Assembly (NCBI RefSeq): GCF_003339685.1
Contig: NZ_QPKI01000002.1
Coordinates: 124,001 to 188,000, forward strand
DNA length: 64,000 bases
Direction of reading: 5' to 3'
Source: Halomonas sp. DQ26W
GTDB taxonomy: Bacteria; Pseudomonadota; Gammaproteobacteria; Pseudomonadales; Halomonadaceae
Shown here: in pieces, positions 17,584 to 26,790 of the stretch
How the letters are laid out: the number at the start of each line of letters is the position of its first letter
Numbering within the stretch: position 1 is the stretch's first letter
Translations under genes and position numbers: made by a program
The notes under the pieces: model-generated
What the model saw: only the letters and a program-made list of their open reading frames with translations
Told to the model about the DNA's origin: nothing
Databases searched by the model: none

Positions 17584-19098
17584 ATGCTAGAAGCCACCGT
17601 CAAGAAGATTCTCCAGGCCCGGGTCTACGAAGCCGCCCGCGAAACGCCGATTTCACCGGCTCCCTTCCTCTCGCGGCGCTTCAACAACACCATCCTGATC
17701 AAGCGGGAGGACCTGCAGCCGGTCTACTCCTTCAAGATCCGCGGCGCCTACAACAAGATGGCGCAGCTGACCGAGGAGCAGAAGGCCAAGGGCGTCATTG
17801 CAGCCTCGGCGGGTAATCATGCCCAGGGGCTCGCCATGGCGGCGAAGTTGATGGGCGTGAAGGCGATCATTGTCATGCCGCGCATTACCCCGGAGATCAA
17901 GGTCCATGCGGTTCGCGCCCGGGGCGCCAAGGTGGTGCTCAAGGGCGATGCCTTTGCCGCTGCTGCTGAGCACGCTCAGGAGCTGATTGCCGAGCACGGC
18001 TATACCTATATTCCCCCTTTTGACGACATCGATGTCATCGCCGGTCAGGGCACTATCGCCATGGAGATCCTCCACCAGCACAGTGGGCCCCTGGATGCCA
18101 TCTTCGTGCCGGTGGGCGGCGGCGGCCTGATCGCCGGAGTGGCGGCCTATATCAAGTATTTGCGCCCTGATATCAAGGTGATCGGCGTGGAAGCCGAGGA
18201 CAGTGCCTGCCTCAAGGCAGCGCTTGCCGCGGGTAAGCGCGTGACCCTAAGTCAGGTTGGTGTATTCGCCGAAGGCGTGGCGGTGGCGCAGATCGGTAAG
18301 GTGCCGTTCAAGATCGTGCGCGATCTGGTCGACGACGTCATTACCGTCACCGCCGACGAAATGTGCGCGGCAGTGAAGGATATCTTCGATGACACCCGTG
18401 CTGTGTCGGAAACCTCCGGCGCCCTCTCCCTCGCCGGATTGAAGAAGTATATTCAGCAAACCGGTGTCGAAGGCCAGACCTTGCTGTGTATCAACTCCGG
18501 TGCCAATACCAATTTCGACCGCCTTCAGCACATTGCAGAGCGTACCGAGCTCGGTGAGCAGCGTGAAGCGATCCTGGCTGTGACCATCCCGGAAAAGCCC
18601 GGTAGTTTCAAGAAGTTTTGCAAGACGATGGGGCGGCGCATGGTAACCGAATTCAACTATCGCTATGCCGACCCCGAGGCGGCGCATATCTTCGTCGGAG
18701 TACAGGTCAAGCCGGGTGGCGAGGATCGCCAGGCAGTGATCGAGAAGCTGTGTGAGGGGGGCTATCCGGTGGAGGATCTCACCGACAATGAGCTGGCCAA
18801 GCTGCATATTCGTCATCTGGGGGGTGGCCGCCCCAAGGAGCATTTCGAAGAAGAGGTCTACCGCTTCGAGTTTCCTGAGCGCCCAGGCGCCCTGATGAAC
18901 TTCCTCACGCACCTGCCCCACAACTGGAACATCTCGTTGTTCCACTACCGCAATCACGGTGCCGCCTATGGCCGGGTGCTAGTGGGAATGCAGGTGCCTA
19001 ACGGTGACCGCTCCCATGTGGAGGAGTATTTCGATGAAATTGGTTATCGCTACTGGAAGGAGTCTGATAATGCGGCCTACCGGCTGTTCATGGCCTGA
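17584..19098 (+). CDS. ilvA: Threonine ammonia-lyase, biosynthetic (threonine deaminase)
   Basis: IlvA converts threonine to 2-oxobutanoate, the first step of isoleucine synthesis, and is normally feedback-inhibited by isoleucine. The 504-residue protein has the PLP site SFKIRGAYNKM with the Schiff-base Lys near residue 50, SAGNHAQG, PVGGGGLIAGVA for phosphate binding, and two ACT-like regulatory repeats in the last ~170 residues (EKPGSFKKF and ERPGALMNFL). This is the long, regulated form. The ATG at 17584 fits the family start; upstream in-frame sequence looks non-coding. No leader peptide or attenuator is visible. Confidence 0.95.
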   Translation: MLEATVKKILQARVYEAARETPISPAPFLSRRFNNTILIKREDLQPVYSFKIRGAYNKMAQLTEEQKAKGVIAASAGNHAQGLAMAAKLMGVKAIIVMPRITPEIKVHAVRARGAKVVLKGDAFAAAAEHAQELIAEHGYTYIPPFDDIDVIAGQGTIAMEILHQHSGPLDAIFVPVGGGGLIAGVAAYIKYLRPDIKVIGVEAEDSACLKAALAAGKRVTLSQVGVFAEGVAVAQIGKVPFKIVRDLVDDVITVTADEMCAAVKDIFDDTRAVSETSGALSLAGLKKYIQQTGVEGQTLLCINSGANTNFDRLQHIAERTELGEQREAILAVTIPEKPGSFKKFCKTMGRRMVTEFNYRYADPEAAHIFVGVQVKPGGEDRQAVIEKLCEGGYPVEDLTDNELAKLHIRHLGGGRPKEHFEEEVYRFEFPERPGALMNFLTHLPHNWNISLFHYRNHGAAYGRVLVGMQVPNGDRSHVEEYFDEIGYRYWKESDNAAYRLFMA

Positions 19099-19193
19099 CC
19101 GGCGATGGCGGCGGCGTCGCCTAAGTTAGTATTGGCTTACAGCTAAGCTCTGAAATAGCCAGGGTTTCATCGTGTAATCGGTGCCTGAATCGG

Positions 19194-19223
19194 TTGAATA
19201 AACGGTGCCTCTCGTCCTATAGT
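19194..19223 (+). promoter_or_regulatory. Putative sigma-70 promoter of the 31-residue peptide gene
   Basis: TTGAAT (19194-19199) and TATAGT (19218-19223) are 18 bp apart. The predicted transcript would start near 19230, about 50 nt before the small gene. Confidence 0.5.
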
Positions 19224-19280
19224 CGCCCTGTCGCGGTACGCTACGGCGTCTTCCATGCGGTCAACTCAGGGGAGCAGGCA

Positions 19281-19376
19281 ATGAAGCGAAAGCCCGATCT
19301 GGTCATGGCACTGGTGCTGGCCTTCGGCATTGGCGTAGTGGTGACTGGCTACGCTCAGGCACTGACGGGGGGGTGA
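19281..19376 (+). CDS. Small single-pass membrane peptide, 31 residues, function unknown
   Basis: The ATG at 19281 has GGGGAG at good spacing. The peptide begins MKRKPDLV with a positive N-terminus, followed by one hydrophobic helix (about residues 8-25) and a short tail. A promoter-like pair lies upstream and a strong terminator downstream (19434), so it looks like an independent small transcript rather than a chance frame. I do not recognise a family. It sits between ilvA and the ygfA/6S RNA locus. Confidence 0.6.
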   Translation: MKRKPDLVMALVLAFGIGVVVTGYAQALTGG

Positions 19377-19433
19377 ATCGGCAGTCAGTGCCATGATCAG
19401 ATAAAGCAAGACCAGTAAACAACGTTAGCGAAC

Positions 19434-19468
19434 AAGCCGGCCGATGCTCTTGCAGCGGCCGGCTTTTT
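19434..19468 (+). terminator. Rho-independent terminator after the small peptide gene
   Basis: A 10-bp perfect stem (19434-19443 with 19456-19465), a 12-nt loop, and a TTTTT tail on the plus strand. It may also serve the convergent ygfA transcript, although the T run there is poor. Confidence 0.8.
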
Positions 19469-19494
19469 CTAAGCCAGTATATTCTTGGCCGGCG

Positions 19495-20127
19495 TCAACG
19501 GGGGCGGATGACTCGGCTGTCGGTGACGATGGCATCCAGCGGCACATCCCAGGGGGCTGCCGGAAGCCGCTCTACCCGCTGACAGTCGTGGGCCAGGCCG
19601 ATCAGCCGCGGCCGTGGGCCACGTCCGCGGGTAAATGCCAGGCTGCGGTCGTAGAAACCGCCGCCCATGCCCATTCGTTGGCCCTGGTCGTCGAAGCCCA
19701 CCAGTGGCAGCAGGATCAGGTCCAGGGCCCAGGTCGGCAGGCGCCGTGCCCGGTGAGCGCTGTGTCGCGTCTCGGGTTCGAGAATGCCGAAGCGGTTGCG
19801 CACCATGGGCGTGCCCTGGTGGTAGTGCACGAACCACAGTGTGTTGTGCGCCAGGGGATTTAGTACTGGCAGGTAGGCCCGGGCCGAGCGGCTCGCCAGC
19901 CAGGAGAGCAGTGGCTGGGGGTCGATTTCGCCATCGTTGGGCAGGTAGAGCGCCACACGGCGGGCGCGCATCATTTCGGAAAGCCGGCGCAAGCGACGAC
20001 AGAGCGCCAGGGCGGCGGCACGCTGTTCACGGGGGCCGAGTGAACGGCGGCGGCGTCGCAAGGCCTGGCGCAGCTGGCGCCGGGAGTCGGGAAGATCGGA
20101 TGTTAAGGGATTGGACAGGTTGCTCAT
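19495..20127 (-). CDS. ygfA: 5-formyltetrahydrofolate cyclo-ligase
   Basis: This enzyme uses ATP to turn 5-formyl-THF into 5,10-methenyl-THF and salvages folate. The 210-residue protein starts with the basic LRQALRRRRRSL helix. It has YLPNDGEIDPQPLL for ATP/substrate and the C-terminal signature LILLPLVGFDDQGQRMGMGGGFYDRSL (in two blocks, residues ~140-165). It follows the 6S RNA gene on the same strand, the conserved zapA-ssrS-ygfA arrangement of gammaproteobacteria, so it is probably co-transcribed with 6S RNA. Confidence 0.92.
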   Translation of the reverse strand: MSNLSNPLTSDLPDSRRQLRQALRRRRRSLGPREQRAAALALCRRLRRLSEMMRARRVALYLPNDGEIDPQPLLSWLASRSARAYLPVLNPLAHNTLWFVHYHQGTPMVRNRFGILEPETRHSAHRARRLPTWALDLILLPLVGFDDQGQRMGMGGGFYDRSLAFTRGRGPRPRLIGLAHDCQRVERLPAAPWDVPLDAIVTDSRVIRPR

Positions 20128-20134
20128 GATGCGA

Positions 20135-20323
20135 TGAAGTTCCCCAGAGTGCCGCTGTCATTCTGGCCCTTGAACCCTTGGTTCAAGGTGGGTGGCCGCA
20201 GCCGAACCGTCAGGCTTTCCGTCGCACGGACATGCACACGGGTTCGGCTAGCAAATGGCCGCCCTGGGTATTGCGCATAGGCTCGAGGGACTATAACGAC
20301 TGGCCAACACCCCAGGGAACACC
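20135..20323 (-). ncRNA. ssrS: 6S RNA
   Basis: The minus strand between zapA and ygfA carries CACCTTGAACCAAGGGTTCA, identical to the conserved 3' arm of enterobacterial 6S RNA. The ends pair: GTTCCC near the 5' end with GGGAAC near the 3' end, forming the closing stem of the long open hairpin that mimics an open promoter and binds sigma-70 RNA polymerase. Another conserved piece, GGCCAGTC, lies in the 5' arm. The synteny is the classical one. A TAGGAT box lies just upstream of the likely 5' end. The ends are estimates, with about 189 nt between them. Confidence 0.9.
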
Positions 20324-20357
20324 TTCATCCTATCAGAGCTGGCGAGTCCGTCCAATG

Positions 20358-20678
20358 TCATTCGGCGGGGATCCGGTCGGGCGGCAACGTATTCGTCAAT
20401 GCACGTTCCAGCCGCTCGCTGAGCCGATTGAGGTCCTGCTCGCCACTGCGGCGTTCTTCGAGCACCTCCAGCAGTTCGTGGGCAATATTGAGTGCCGCCA
20501 TCAGGGCGACGCGTTCGCTACCCAACAGGGTATTCTGGGAGTGGATGCCCTGCATGGCTCGGTCCAGATAGCGCGCGGCACGATCCAGCTTATGCTCTTC
20601 GCCCGGATTGCAGGCGAACACATAATGGCGACCCAGCAGGGTGATCTCGGTGGTTGGCCGAGAGGCGTCATCGCTCAT
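20358..20678 (-). CDS. zapA: Cell division protein ZapA
   Basis: ZapA binds FtsZ and bundles protofilaments at the Z ring. The 106-residue product has TEITLLGRHYVFACNPGEE at the N-terminal globular part, then a long charged helix with RVALMAALNIAHELLE, ending in a coiled-coil of Glu/Arg/Leu residues. The ATG at 20678 has a GGAG site; longer in-frame forms are improbable. It is divergent from ygfB and upstream of 6S RNA, as expected. Confidence 0.92.
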   Translation of the reverse strand: MSDDASRPTTEITLLGRHYVFACNPGEEHKLDRAARYLDRAMQGIHSQNTLLGSERVALMAALNIAHELLEVLEERRSGEQDLNRLSERLERALTNTLPPDRIPAE

Positions 20679-20834
20679 GGAGGGCTCCGGTGTCGGCTTG
20701 TCAGCCCGATGCGTTAACATCCTATCAATCAAGACGTGGCATCCGGACACTATAAGAGAGCCTCTCACAGGCGGTCAACGCGCCGCGGAATTGTTCGGAT
20801 GCCTCACTTCGCAGCCTGTCATACGGAAGTTGTC

Positions 20835-21410
20835 ATGTCATCGATCGACGAACGCCCCGATTTCTCCACTATCGCCGACCTGTTCTTGCTGCATGGCAGC
20901 ATGCAGTCGCCCGCATTTCTCGACGGCAGGCTTTGTGCCTCGCTGGCCTTGCATGAGCTGAGCGCCAGTGGCTGGCTGGAAGAGGTCTGCCTGGGGCTGG
21001 GGGTGGAACATCCCCGGGACCGGGAAAGCGCCGAGACCCTGCTGGACTGGCGACGACTCACCCTGGAGACGCTGGCGGACAGCTCGCTCAACTACGAGCC
21101 CCTGCTGCCCGATGACCTCTACTCCCTGGCCGAGCGCGCTCAGGGGCTACGCGAATGGACGCTGGGGTTTCTCGAGGTGATCGAGGACGCCGGTGACGAA
21201 TCGCGTGAAGGCTGGTCGGCACCACTGCGCGAAGCCATCGACGACCTGATGGCGCTGGCTGCCATGGAAACCGATATCGATGACAGCTCAGAGAACGAGA
21301 ATGACCTCTTCGCGCTGACCGAACACGCCCGTATGGCTGCCATGTTGCTGTATACCGAACAGCGGCCGGGGCAACCTCAGGTGGAAGCGGGTGAGCCCAC
21401 GCAGCACTGA
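20835..21410 (+). CDS. ygfB: UPF0149 family protein YgfB
   Basis: A 191-residue acidic, mostly helical protein of the YgfB/YecA (UPF0149) family. It shows FLDGRLCASLALHE, WTLGFLEVIEDAG and the C-terminal EHARMAAMLLYTE region. In Pseudomonas a YgfB homologue affects ampDh3 expression through AlpA; whether this holds here is unknown. It is the first gene of the ygfB-pepP-ubiH-ubiI operon, in the order known from E. coli. The chosen ATG (20835) fits the family start. Confidence 0.88.
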   Translation: MSSIDERPDFSTIADLFLLHGSMQSPAFLDGRLCASLALHELSASGWLEEVCLGLGVEHPRDRESAETLLDWRRLTLETLADSSLNYEPLLPDDLYSLAERAQGLREWTLGFLEVIEDAGDESREGWSAPLREAIDDLMALAAMETDIDDSSENENDLFALTEHARMAAMLLYTEQRPGQPQVEAGEPTQH

Positions 21411-21455
21411 TTGTCCGAAGTCCCAGGAACTTTCCTACTGATGCCAGGAGCCGAT

Positions 21456-22793
21456 ATGCTGCCAGATCCCCTGCCCCGCCCAGCGGCAATCACCAACGAC
21501 GAGTACCGTGCCCGCCGGGCATCGCTCATGGCGAAGCTGACCGAGAACAGTGCCGTACTGCTTTTGGGGGCCACGCTCGTTACTCGCTCAAGGGATAGCG
21601 ACTATCCGTTCCGTCAGGACAGCGATTTCCATTACCTGACGGGGTTTCCTGAGCCCGGCGGCTTGCTGCTGCTGCTGCCGGGGCGTAGCGAAGGCGAGAG
21701 CGTCCTGTTTTGCCAGGACCGTGACCCGACTCTCGAGGCCTGGACAGGCATCCGGTTGGGGGCGCAAGGGGCGGTGCGCCAGCACGGGGTCGACCAGGCC
21801 TTCGAGAATGCCGAGCGCGACGCGCAGTTGGCATCCCTGCTAGATGGCCGCACCACGCTCTACCTGATGCTGGCGGATCTCGACAGCATGGCGCTGGCCG
21901 ATGGCGTGCGTGGCCGGTTGACGGCACGGGTGCGCCAGGGGGCGCGGCCGGCCGAAGCCTATGCCGATCTGGCACCCCTGCTGCACGAGGCACGCCTGAT
22001 CAAAAGCGAAGGCGAGCTGGTGCTGATGCGACATGCCGCCGACATCTCGGCGCGGGGGCATGTGCGCGCCATGTGCGCGGCTCGGCCTGGCCTGGCCGAG
22101 TACCACCTCCAGGCCGAGCTGGAGCACGAGTTTCGCTGGCAAGGCGCCATTGGCCCTGCCTACGCCACCATTGTGGGTGGCGGTGCCAACGCCTGTGTGC
22201 TGCACTATATCGAGAATAACCAGCCGTTACGTGATGGCGAACTGGTATTGATCGACGCTGGGGCCGAACTCGATCTCTATGCGGGGGACATCACGCGAAC
22301 CTTCCCCGTCGGTGGACGGTTCAACGAGGCTCAACGTGCCCTGTATGAGGTGGTGCTCGCGGCCCAGGAGCGTGCCGTGGCATCAATTCAGCCAGGCGCC
22401 ACCCTGACTGAGATCCATGAGGGCGTGGTGCACGACCTCACCGCTGGCCTGATTCGTCTGGGCCTGCTGCGGGGCGAGGTGTCGGCGCGAGTCGAAGACG
22501 AGAGCTTCAAACGCTTCTATCTGCACTCCACGTCCCACTGGCTGGGGCTCGACGTGCACGATGTGGGCGCCTATCGCCAGTACGGCACGCCTCGCTCCCT
22601 GGCCCCGGGAATGGTGCTGACCGTCGAGCCCGGGCTCTATATTCCTGCCGATGACGACATTCCGGCTGACTTTCGCGGTGTTGGTATCCGAATCGAGGAC
22701 GATGTGGCGGTGACCGATTCTGGCCATGAAGTACTGACAGTCGGCGTCCCCAAGGGGGTGCGCGAGATCGAGGCCATGATGGTGAAGAAGTGA
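21456..22793 (+). CDS. pepP: Xaa-Pro aminopeptidase
   Basis: PepP removes N-terminal residues that precede proline. The 445-residue enzyme has an N-terminal creatinase-like domain (SDYPFRQDSDFHYLTGF) and a pita-bread M24 catalytic domain: LVLIDAGAELDLYAGDITRTF supplies the two Asp metal ligands, and HWLGLDVHDVG and later TVEPGLY and GIRIEDD supply the His and Glu ligands. The start at 21456 is chosen because AGGAG lies six bases upstream. In-frame ATG 21441 and a TTG at the ygfB stop are weaker. Confidence 0.93.
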   Translation: MLPDPLPRPAAITNDEYRARRASLMAKLTENSAVLLLGATLVTRSRDSDYPFRQDSDFHYLTGFPEPGGLLLLLPGRSEGESVLFCQDRDPTLEAWTGIRLGAQGAVRQHGVDQAFENAERDAQLASLLDGRTTLYLMLADLDSMALADGVRGRLTARVRQGARPAEAYADLAPLLHEARLIKSEGELVLMRHAADISARGHVRAMCAARPGLAEYHLQAELEHEFRWQGAIGPAYATIVGGGANACVLHYIENNQPLRDGELVLIDAGAELDLYAGDITRTFPVGGRFNEAQRALYEVVLAAQERAVASIQPGATLTEIHEGVVHDLTAGLIRLGLLRGEVSARVEDESFKRFYLHSTSHWLGLDVHDVGAYRQYGTPRSLAPGMVLTVEPGLYIPADDDIPADFRGVGIRIEDDVAVTDSGHEVLTVGVPKGVREIEAMMVKK

Positions 22794-22867
22794 TCACCAG
22801 TATCGGAGGACGGTATGCCATTATGTAATGTACGTTACGATCCATGCCCTGCCGTAGGATGAGTGAA

Positions 22868-24097
22868 ATGAGTAATGCCAAGGTCCATACGCGTAATGAT
22901 GCGCGTAACGCGGATATCGCCATCGTCGGTGGCGGCCTGGTGGGGGCCAGCCTGGCCTGTGCGCTTGCGCCGCTGATCCAGCGGCATGACCTCAAGGTGG
23001 CCGTGGTTGAGGCGGCGCCGATGCTGGACGCGGCGAGCGCACCCTGGCAGCCCAGCTTCGACGCACGGTCCAGTGCCATCGCCCAGGGGTCCGCCCAGCG
23101 CTTCCGCGATATGGGCCTGTGGACGGCAATGGCCGAGCAGGCTGCCCCCATTTCTCGCATCCACGTCAGCGAGCGAGGGCGTTTGGGAGTGACACGCCTG
23201 CTGGCCGAAGAGCTCGGTCAGCAGGCGCTGGGCTATGTCGTTCCCAACGCCTGGATGGGACGGGTGCTTCACCAGCGCTTGGCCGATCTGCCATTGGCCT
23301 GGCACTGCCCTGCCAGTGTGGACCGCATCGAGCCCGAGACGCAGGGGTACCGGCTCACCTTGTCGGATGGCAGTGAGTTTCAGGCGGGGCTCACGGTGCT
23401 GGCCGACGGCGGTCGCTCCGGTCTCAAGGAGCGGCTGGGCATCGCCAGCGACGAGGCGCCCTACGACCAGGTGGCGCTGATCGCCAACGTCGAGATGAGC
23501 CAACCCCATGATGGGACGGCCTACGAGCGCTTCACCCGGGAAGGGCCGATCGCCCTGCTGCCCCTGCCGGGGCAGCAGATGGCGCTGATCTGGACTCATC
23601 CGGCGGGGCATGAGGGGGCGCGACTTGCCCTCGGCGACGGCGACTTCCTGGCGGCGCTGCAGAGGGCCTTTGGCGATCGTGCCGGCCGCTTCCGGCGGGT
23701 CGGCAGTCGTCACGCCTATCCACTATCGCTGGTTACCGCGCGTGAGGCGATCCGGCCAGGGCTGGCGGTGCTGGGAAATGCCGCCCATTCGTTGCATCCT
23801 GTCGCCGGGCAGGGTTTCAATCTGGCGCTGCGGGGCGTGACGGACCTGATTGCCGCCCTGGAGCTGGCGCTGGGCAATGGTGAATCGGCGGGTGGCATGT
23901 TGACCTTGCGTGACTTCGAGGCGCGGCGCATCGGCGACCGACACAATGTCGTTCGCTTCAGCGATGGCCTGGTGCGGCTGTTCGGCATCGACCATGGACT
24001 GCTGCCCCATGCCCGGGCGGCGGGGCTGGTAGGGCTCAATCTGGTCGGCCCGCTGCGTCGCGGGCTGGCACGCCGTGCCATGGGACTGGAGCGTTGA
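22868..24097 (+). CDS. ubiH: FAD-dependent 2-octaprenyl-6-methoxyphenol hydroxylase
   Basis: UbiH is a flavin monooxygenase of the ubiquinone pathway, acting in the soluble Ubi complex. The 409-residue protein has the FAD dinucleotide fold IAIVGGGLVGASLACAL at residues ~15-30, FDARSSAIAQGSAQ, LTVLADGGRSGLKE (DG motif), and AVLGNAAHSLHPVAGQGFNL (second FAD motif). An ATG three codons earlier is possible; AGGA is best spaced for 22868. It is followed by its paralogue, as in the E. coli pepP-ubiH-visC block. Confidence 0.9.
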   Translation: MSNAKVHTRNDARNADIAIVGGGLVGASLACALAPLIQRHDLKVAVVEAAPMLDAASAPWQPSFDARSSAIAQGSAQRFRDMGLWTAMAEQAAPISRIHVSERGRLGVTRLLAEELGQQALGYVVPNAWMGRVLHQRLADLPLAWHCPASVDRIEPETQGYRLTLSDGSEFQAGLTVLADGGRSGLKERLGIASDEAPYDQVALIANVEMSQPHDGTAYERFTREGPIALLPLPGQQMALIWTHPAGHEGARLALGDGDFLAALQRAFGDRAGRFRRVGSRHAYPLSLVTAREAIRPGLAVLGNAAHSLHPVAGQGFNLALRGVTDLIAALELALGNGESAGGMLTLRDFEARRIGDRHNVVRFSDGLVRLFGIDHGLLPHARAAGLVGLNLVGPLRRGLARRAMGLER

Positions 24098-24163
24098 TGC
24101 GAAACGCTGCCGGGAAGGAAAGGAGTGACGAGAGTGGCGCGAGGGATAAAGGAACACAGCGAC

Positions 24164-25411
24164 ATGACACTAACGGCTGAAGAGTCGCATACGCACTTCG
24201 AGGTCATCATCGTTGGCGGCGGCATGGTGGGCGCGACCCTGGCGGCCCTGCTGGGTCAGGCCGGCGTGTCGGTGGCGCTGCTCGATGCCCGCGCTGAACC
24301 GCTGGACGCCGATGCAGTAGGTCGCGGCCAGCCGGCGATGCGGGTTAGTGCGTTGACGCCGGTGTCGCAGCGCCTGCTCAAGGGCCTGGATGTCTGGCCC
24401 TGGATGCAGGCGCGTCGGGTGACCCCGTACCGCCATATGCAGGTGTGGGACAGCGAGGGCAGTGGCGAAGTCGTGTTCACTGCCGAGCAGGCCGGTGTGC
24501 CGGAGCTGGGGCATATCGTCGAGAATGATGTGATCCTGGCGGCGCTGGAAGCTCGCCTGACCGAGTTGCTGACGGTAGCGGTCCGGTTTGGTGCAAGGGT
24601 GTCTGGCCTGGCATCGACGGGGGAAGGACACGACGTGGTGCTGGAAAATGGCCAGCGCTTCTCGGCGCCGCTGGTGGTGGCCGCCGACGGGGCACAGTCG
24701 CCGATGAGGACCCTGGCCGGCATCGAGGTCGATGCCCACGACACCGGGCACATGGCTGTGGTGACTACGGTATGCACCCAGCGTCCCCATGGTGGTGTGG
24801 CGCGCCAGGTCTTCCTGCCGACCGGTCCGCTCGCTTTCCTGCCGCTGACCGTGGCGGGTGATGACCGCTACTGTTCCATCGTCTGGTCGACGTCGCCGCA
24901 GGAGGCCGCAAGACTGGTCGAACTCTCGCCTGAGGCGCTGGGCCATGCCCTGGCTGCGGCCTTTGAGTCCCGCCTGGGAGGGGTGGAGGTGGTGGACCGG
25001 GCAATTGCCGTACCGCTGTCCCAGCGACATGCGAAAACCTATGGGCAGCCGGGCCTGGTGTTGGTGGGCGATGCGGCTCACAGCATCCATCCTTTGGCCG
25101 GCCAAGGAGTTAACCTGGGGCTGATGGACGTCGCGGTGTTGGCCGAAGAGGTGCTGACGGCGCGCGCACGTGGCATGGTGATTGGCCATGCCAGCGTATT
25201 GGCCCACTATACTCGACGCCGGCGGGGCGATAATGCGGCCATGCTGGCGCTGATGGATGGGTTTCGCCTGCTCTTCGGCAGCCGTCATCCGGCCCTGACC
25301 CTGGCGCGCAACCTCGGCCTTTCGGGGGTCAACCGCCTGGTTCCGGTCAAGCGGCTGCTGATGCGTCAGGCGACCGGGCACCGCGGCCGCCTGCCCGCCT
25401 CCTGCCGCTAG
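24164..25411 (+). CDS. ubiI: FAD-dependent ubiquinone-pathway hydroxylase, UbiI (VisC)-like
   Basis: A 415-residue paralogue of the preceding gene with VIIVGGGMVGATLAALL, MRVSALTPVSQRLL, VVAADGAQSPMR and LVLVGDAAHSIHPLAGQGVN. By gene order it corresponds to UbiI, which hydroxylates C5 of the ring; UbiH, UbiI and UbiF are hard to tell apart from sequence. The ATG at 24164 has AGGA ten bases upstream. Its stop is 3 bp from the stop of the convergent protease gene, so there is no terminator between them. Confidence 0.86.
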   Translation: MTLTAEESHTHFEVIIVGGGMVGATLAALLGQAGVSVALLDARAEPLDADAVGRGQPAMRVSALTPVSQRLLKGLDVWPWMQARRVTPYRHMQVWDSEGSGEVVFTAEQAGVPELGHIVENDVILAALEARLTELLTVAVRFGARVSGLASTGEGHDVVLENGQRFSAPLVVAADGAQSPMRTLAGIEVDAHDTGHMAVVTTVCTQRPHGGVARQVFLPTGPLAFLPLTVAGDDRYCSIVWSTSPQEAARLVELSPEALGHALAAAFESRLGGVEVVDRAIAVPLSQRHAKTYGQPGLVLVGDAAHSIHPLAGQGVNLGLMDVAVLAEEVLTARARGMVIGHASVLAHYTRRRRGDNAAMLALMDGFRLLFGSRHPALTLARNLGLSGVNRLVPVKRLLMRQATGHRGRLPASCR

Positions 25412-25414
25412 CGG

Positions 25415-26719
25415 CTACATGCCGCGCCGGTCGAGCACGTTCAGGGCCTTGAGCAGGTTGAGTGCCTCGCCGAGCTGATAGTCCTCGCGCAGCCGCTCGG
25501 TCATTGCCTCGCGTTCGCGGGGGTCGTCGCGTGAGCGCAGGTGGCCTTCCAGGTCGGCCTCGCGCAACTGGCGGCCCGTTTCGGTCACTTCGACCCGGCC
25601 GCGTACCACTTCCACGTCTGGCTCGATGCCCAGCGCCTGGATCGAGCGCCCGTTGGGCGTGTAATAGAGCGCTGTGGTCAGCTTCAGGCCTTCACCGTTG
25701 CCCAGCGGCATGATCTGCTGCACCGATCCCTTGCCGAAGGTATCGGTGCCCATGATTACGCCACGACGCTGATCCTGCAGAGCACCGGCGACGATCTCTG
25801 CCGCCGAGGCGCTGCCGCCGTTGATCAACACCACCAGTGGCACCTCGGGGGCGGCGGTTTCGCTCCCGGCGGAAAAACTCATCTCGGTGTTCGGAAGGCG
25901 CCCTTCGGTATAGACCACCAAGCCGCTCTCGAGGAAGGCATCGGCCACGGCCACGGCGGCCTGAAGGACGCCACCGGGGTTGTTGCGCAGGTCGAGGATC
26001 AGGCCCTCCAGCGGGCCTTCACGCTCCAGCTGGCGAATGGCATTGCTGACCTGTTCGCCGGTGCGGCTCTGGAACTGGCTGACCCGCAGGTAGCCATATC
26101 CCGTTTCCAGCAGCTCACTGCGCACGCTTATGGTACGAATGATCTCGCGGGTCAGGGTGACATCAAAGGCGGAATCTTCACCGCTGCGCAGAATGGTAAC
26201 GTTGGTTTTGCTGCCCGGCGCTCCGCGCATCAGCGAGACGGCTTCCTGTAGCGAGAGGCGTTCGGTGGAGGTGCCATCAATGCTCAGGATAGTGTCCCGG
26301 GCCTGCAGGCCGGCACGCGAAGCGGGGGTATCGTCGATGGGGGTGATGATGGTCAGCCGGCCATTTTCCAGGCCCACCTCGATGCCGATGCCGCCAAACT
26401 GGCCTTCGGTGGTTTCCCGCAGGCTCTGGAATTCATCGCGGTCCAGATAGGCGGAGTGAGGGTCGAGCTCACTGAGCATGCCGCGCATGGCGTTGCGTAT
26501 CAGGGTGCGGTCGTCGACCTCTTCGACATAGGCTCGCTTGATCCGCTCGAAGACCTCGGCAAAGGTCTGGATATCCTCCAGCGGCAGCTCATCGGCAGGG
26601 GTAATGGCCTGAGCGGTCAACGGCAGGGCGGCGAGCGGCAGTGCCAACAGCAGTGTCGCCAGCAGTGTCGCCAGCAGTTGCCGGGATGCGGGCAGTAAGC
26701 CGACAGAACGTAAGGGCAT
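25415..26719 (-). CDS. ctpA: C-terminal processing peptidase (S41, CtpA family)
   Basis: A 434-residue periplasmic protease with a signal sequence (hydrophobic LLATLLATLLLALPLAAL, cut near residue 38), a PDZ domain (GGIGIEVGLENGRL to GLQARDTILSIDG) and a peptidase core. The catalytic Ser is in GGSASAAEIVAGAL and the Lys in FGKGSVQQ, the Ser/Lys dyad of the family. In this gpmI-envC-ctp order it likely trims cell-envelope proteins or controls murein hydrolases. The ATG at 26719 has a GGAG site. It is probably co-transcribed with envC, 71 bp upstream. Confidence 0.92.
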   Translation of the reverse strand: MPLRSVGLLPASRQLLATLLATLLLALPLAALPLTAQAITPADELPLEDIQTFAEVFERIKRAYVEEVDDRTLIRNAMRGMLSELDPHSAYLDRDEFQSLRETTEGQFGGIGIEVGLENGRLTIITPIDDTPASRAGLQARDTILSIDGTSTERLSLQEAVSLMRGAPGSKTNVTILRSGEDSAFDVTLTREIIRTISVRSELLETGYGYLRVSQFQSRTGEQVSNAIRQLEREGPLEGLILDLRNNPGGVLQAAVAVADAFLESGLVVYTEGRLPNTEMSFSAGSETAAPEVPLVVLINGGSASAAEIVAGALQDQRRGVIMGTDTFGKGSVQQIMPLGNGEGLKLTTALYYTPNGRSIQALGIEPDVEVVRGRVEVTETGRQLREADLEGHLRSRDDPREREAMTERLREDYQLGEALNLLKALNVLDRRGM

Positions 26720-26790
26720 GCGAACTCCGCGGTATCGAAACGGGGCTGACCAGCATAGCCCTTGCTCCGGGGCTTGTGAAATAGCGCATC

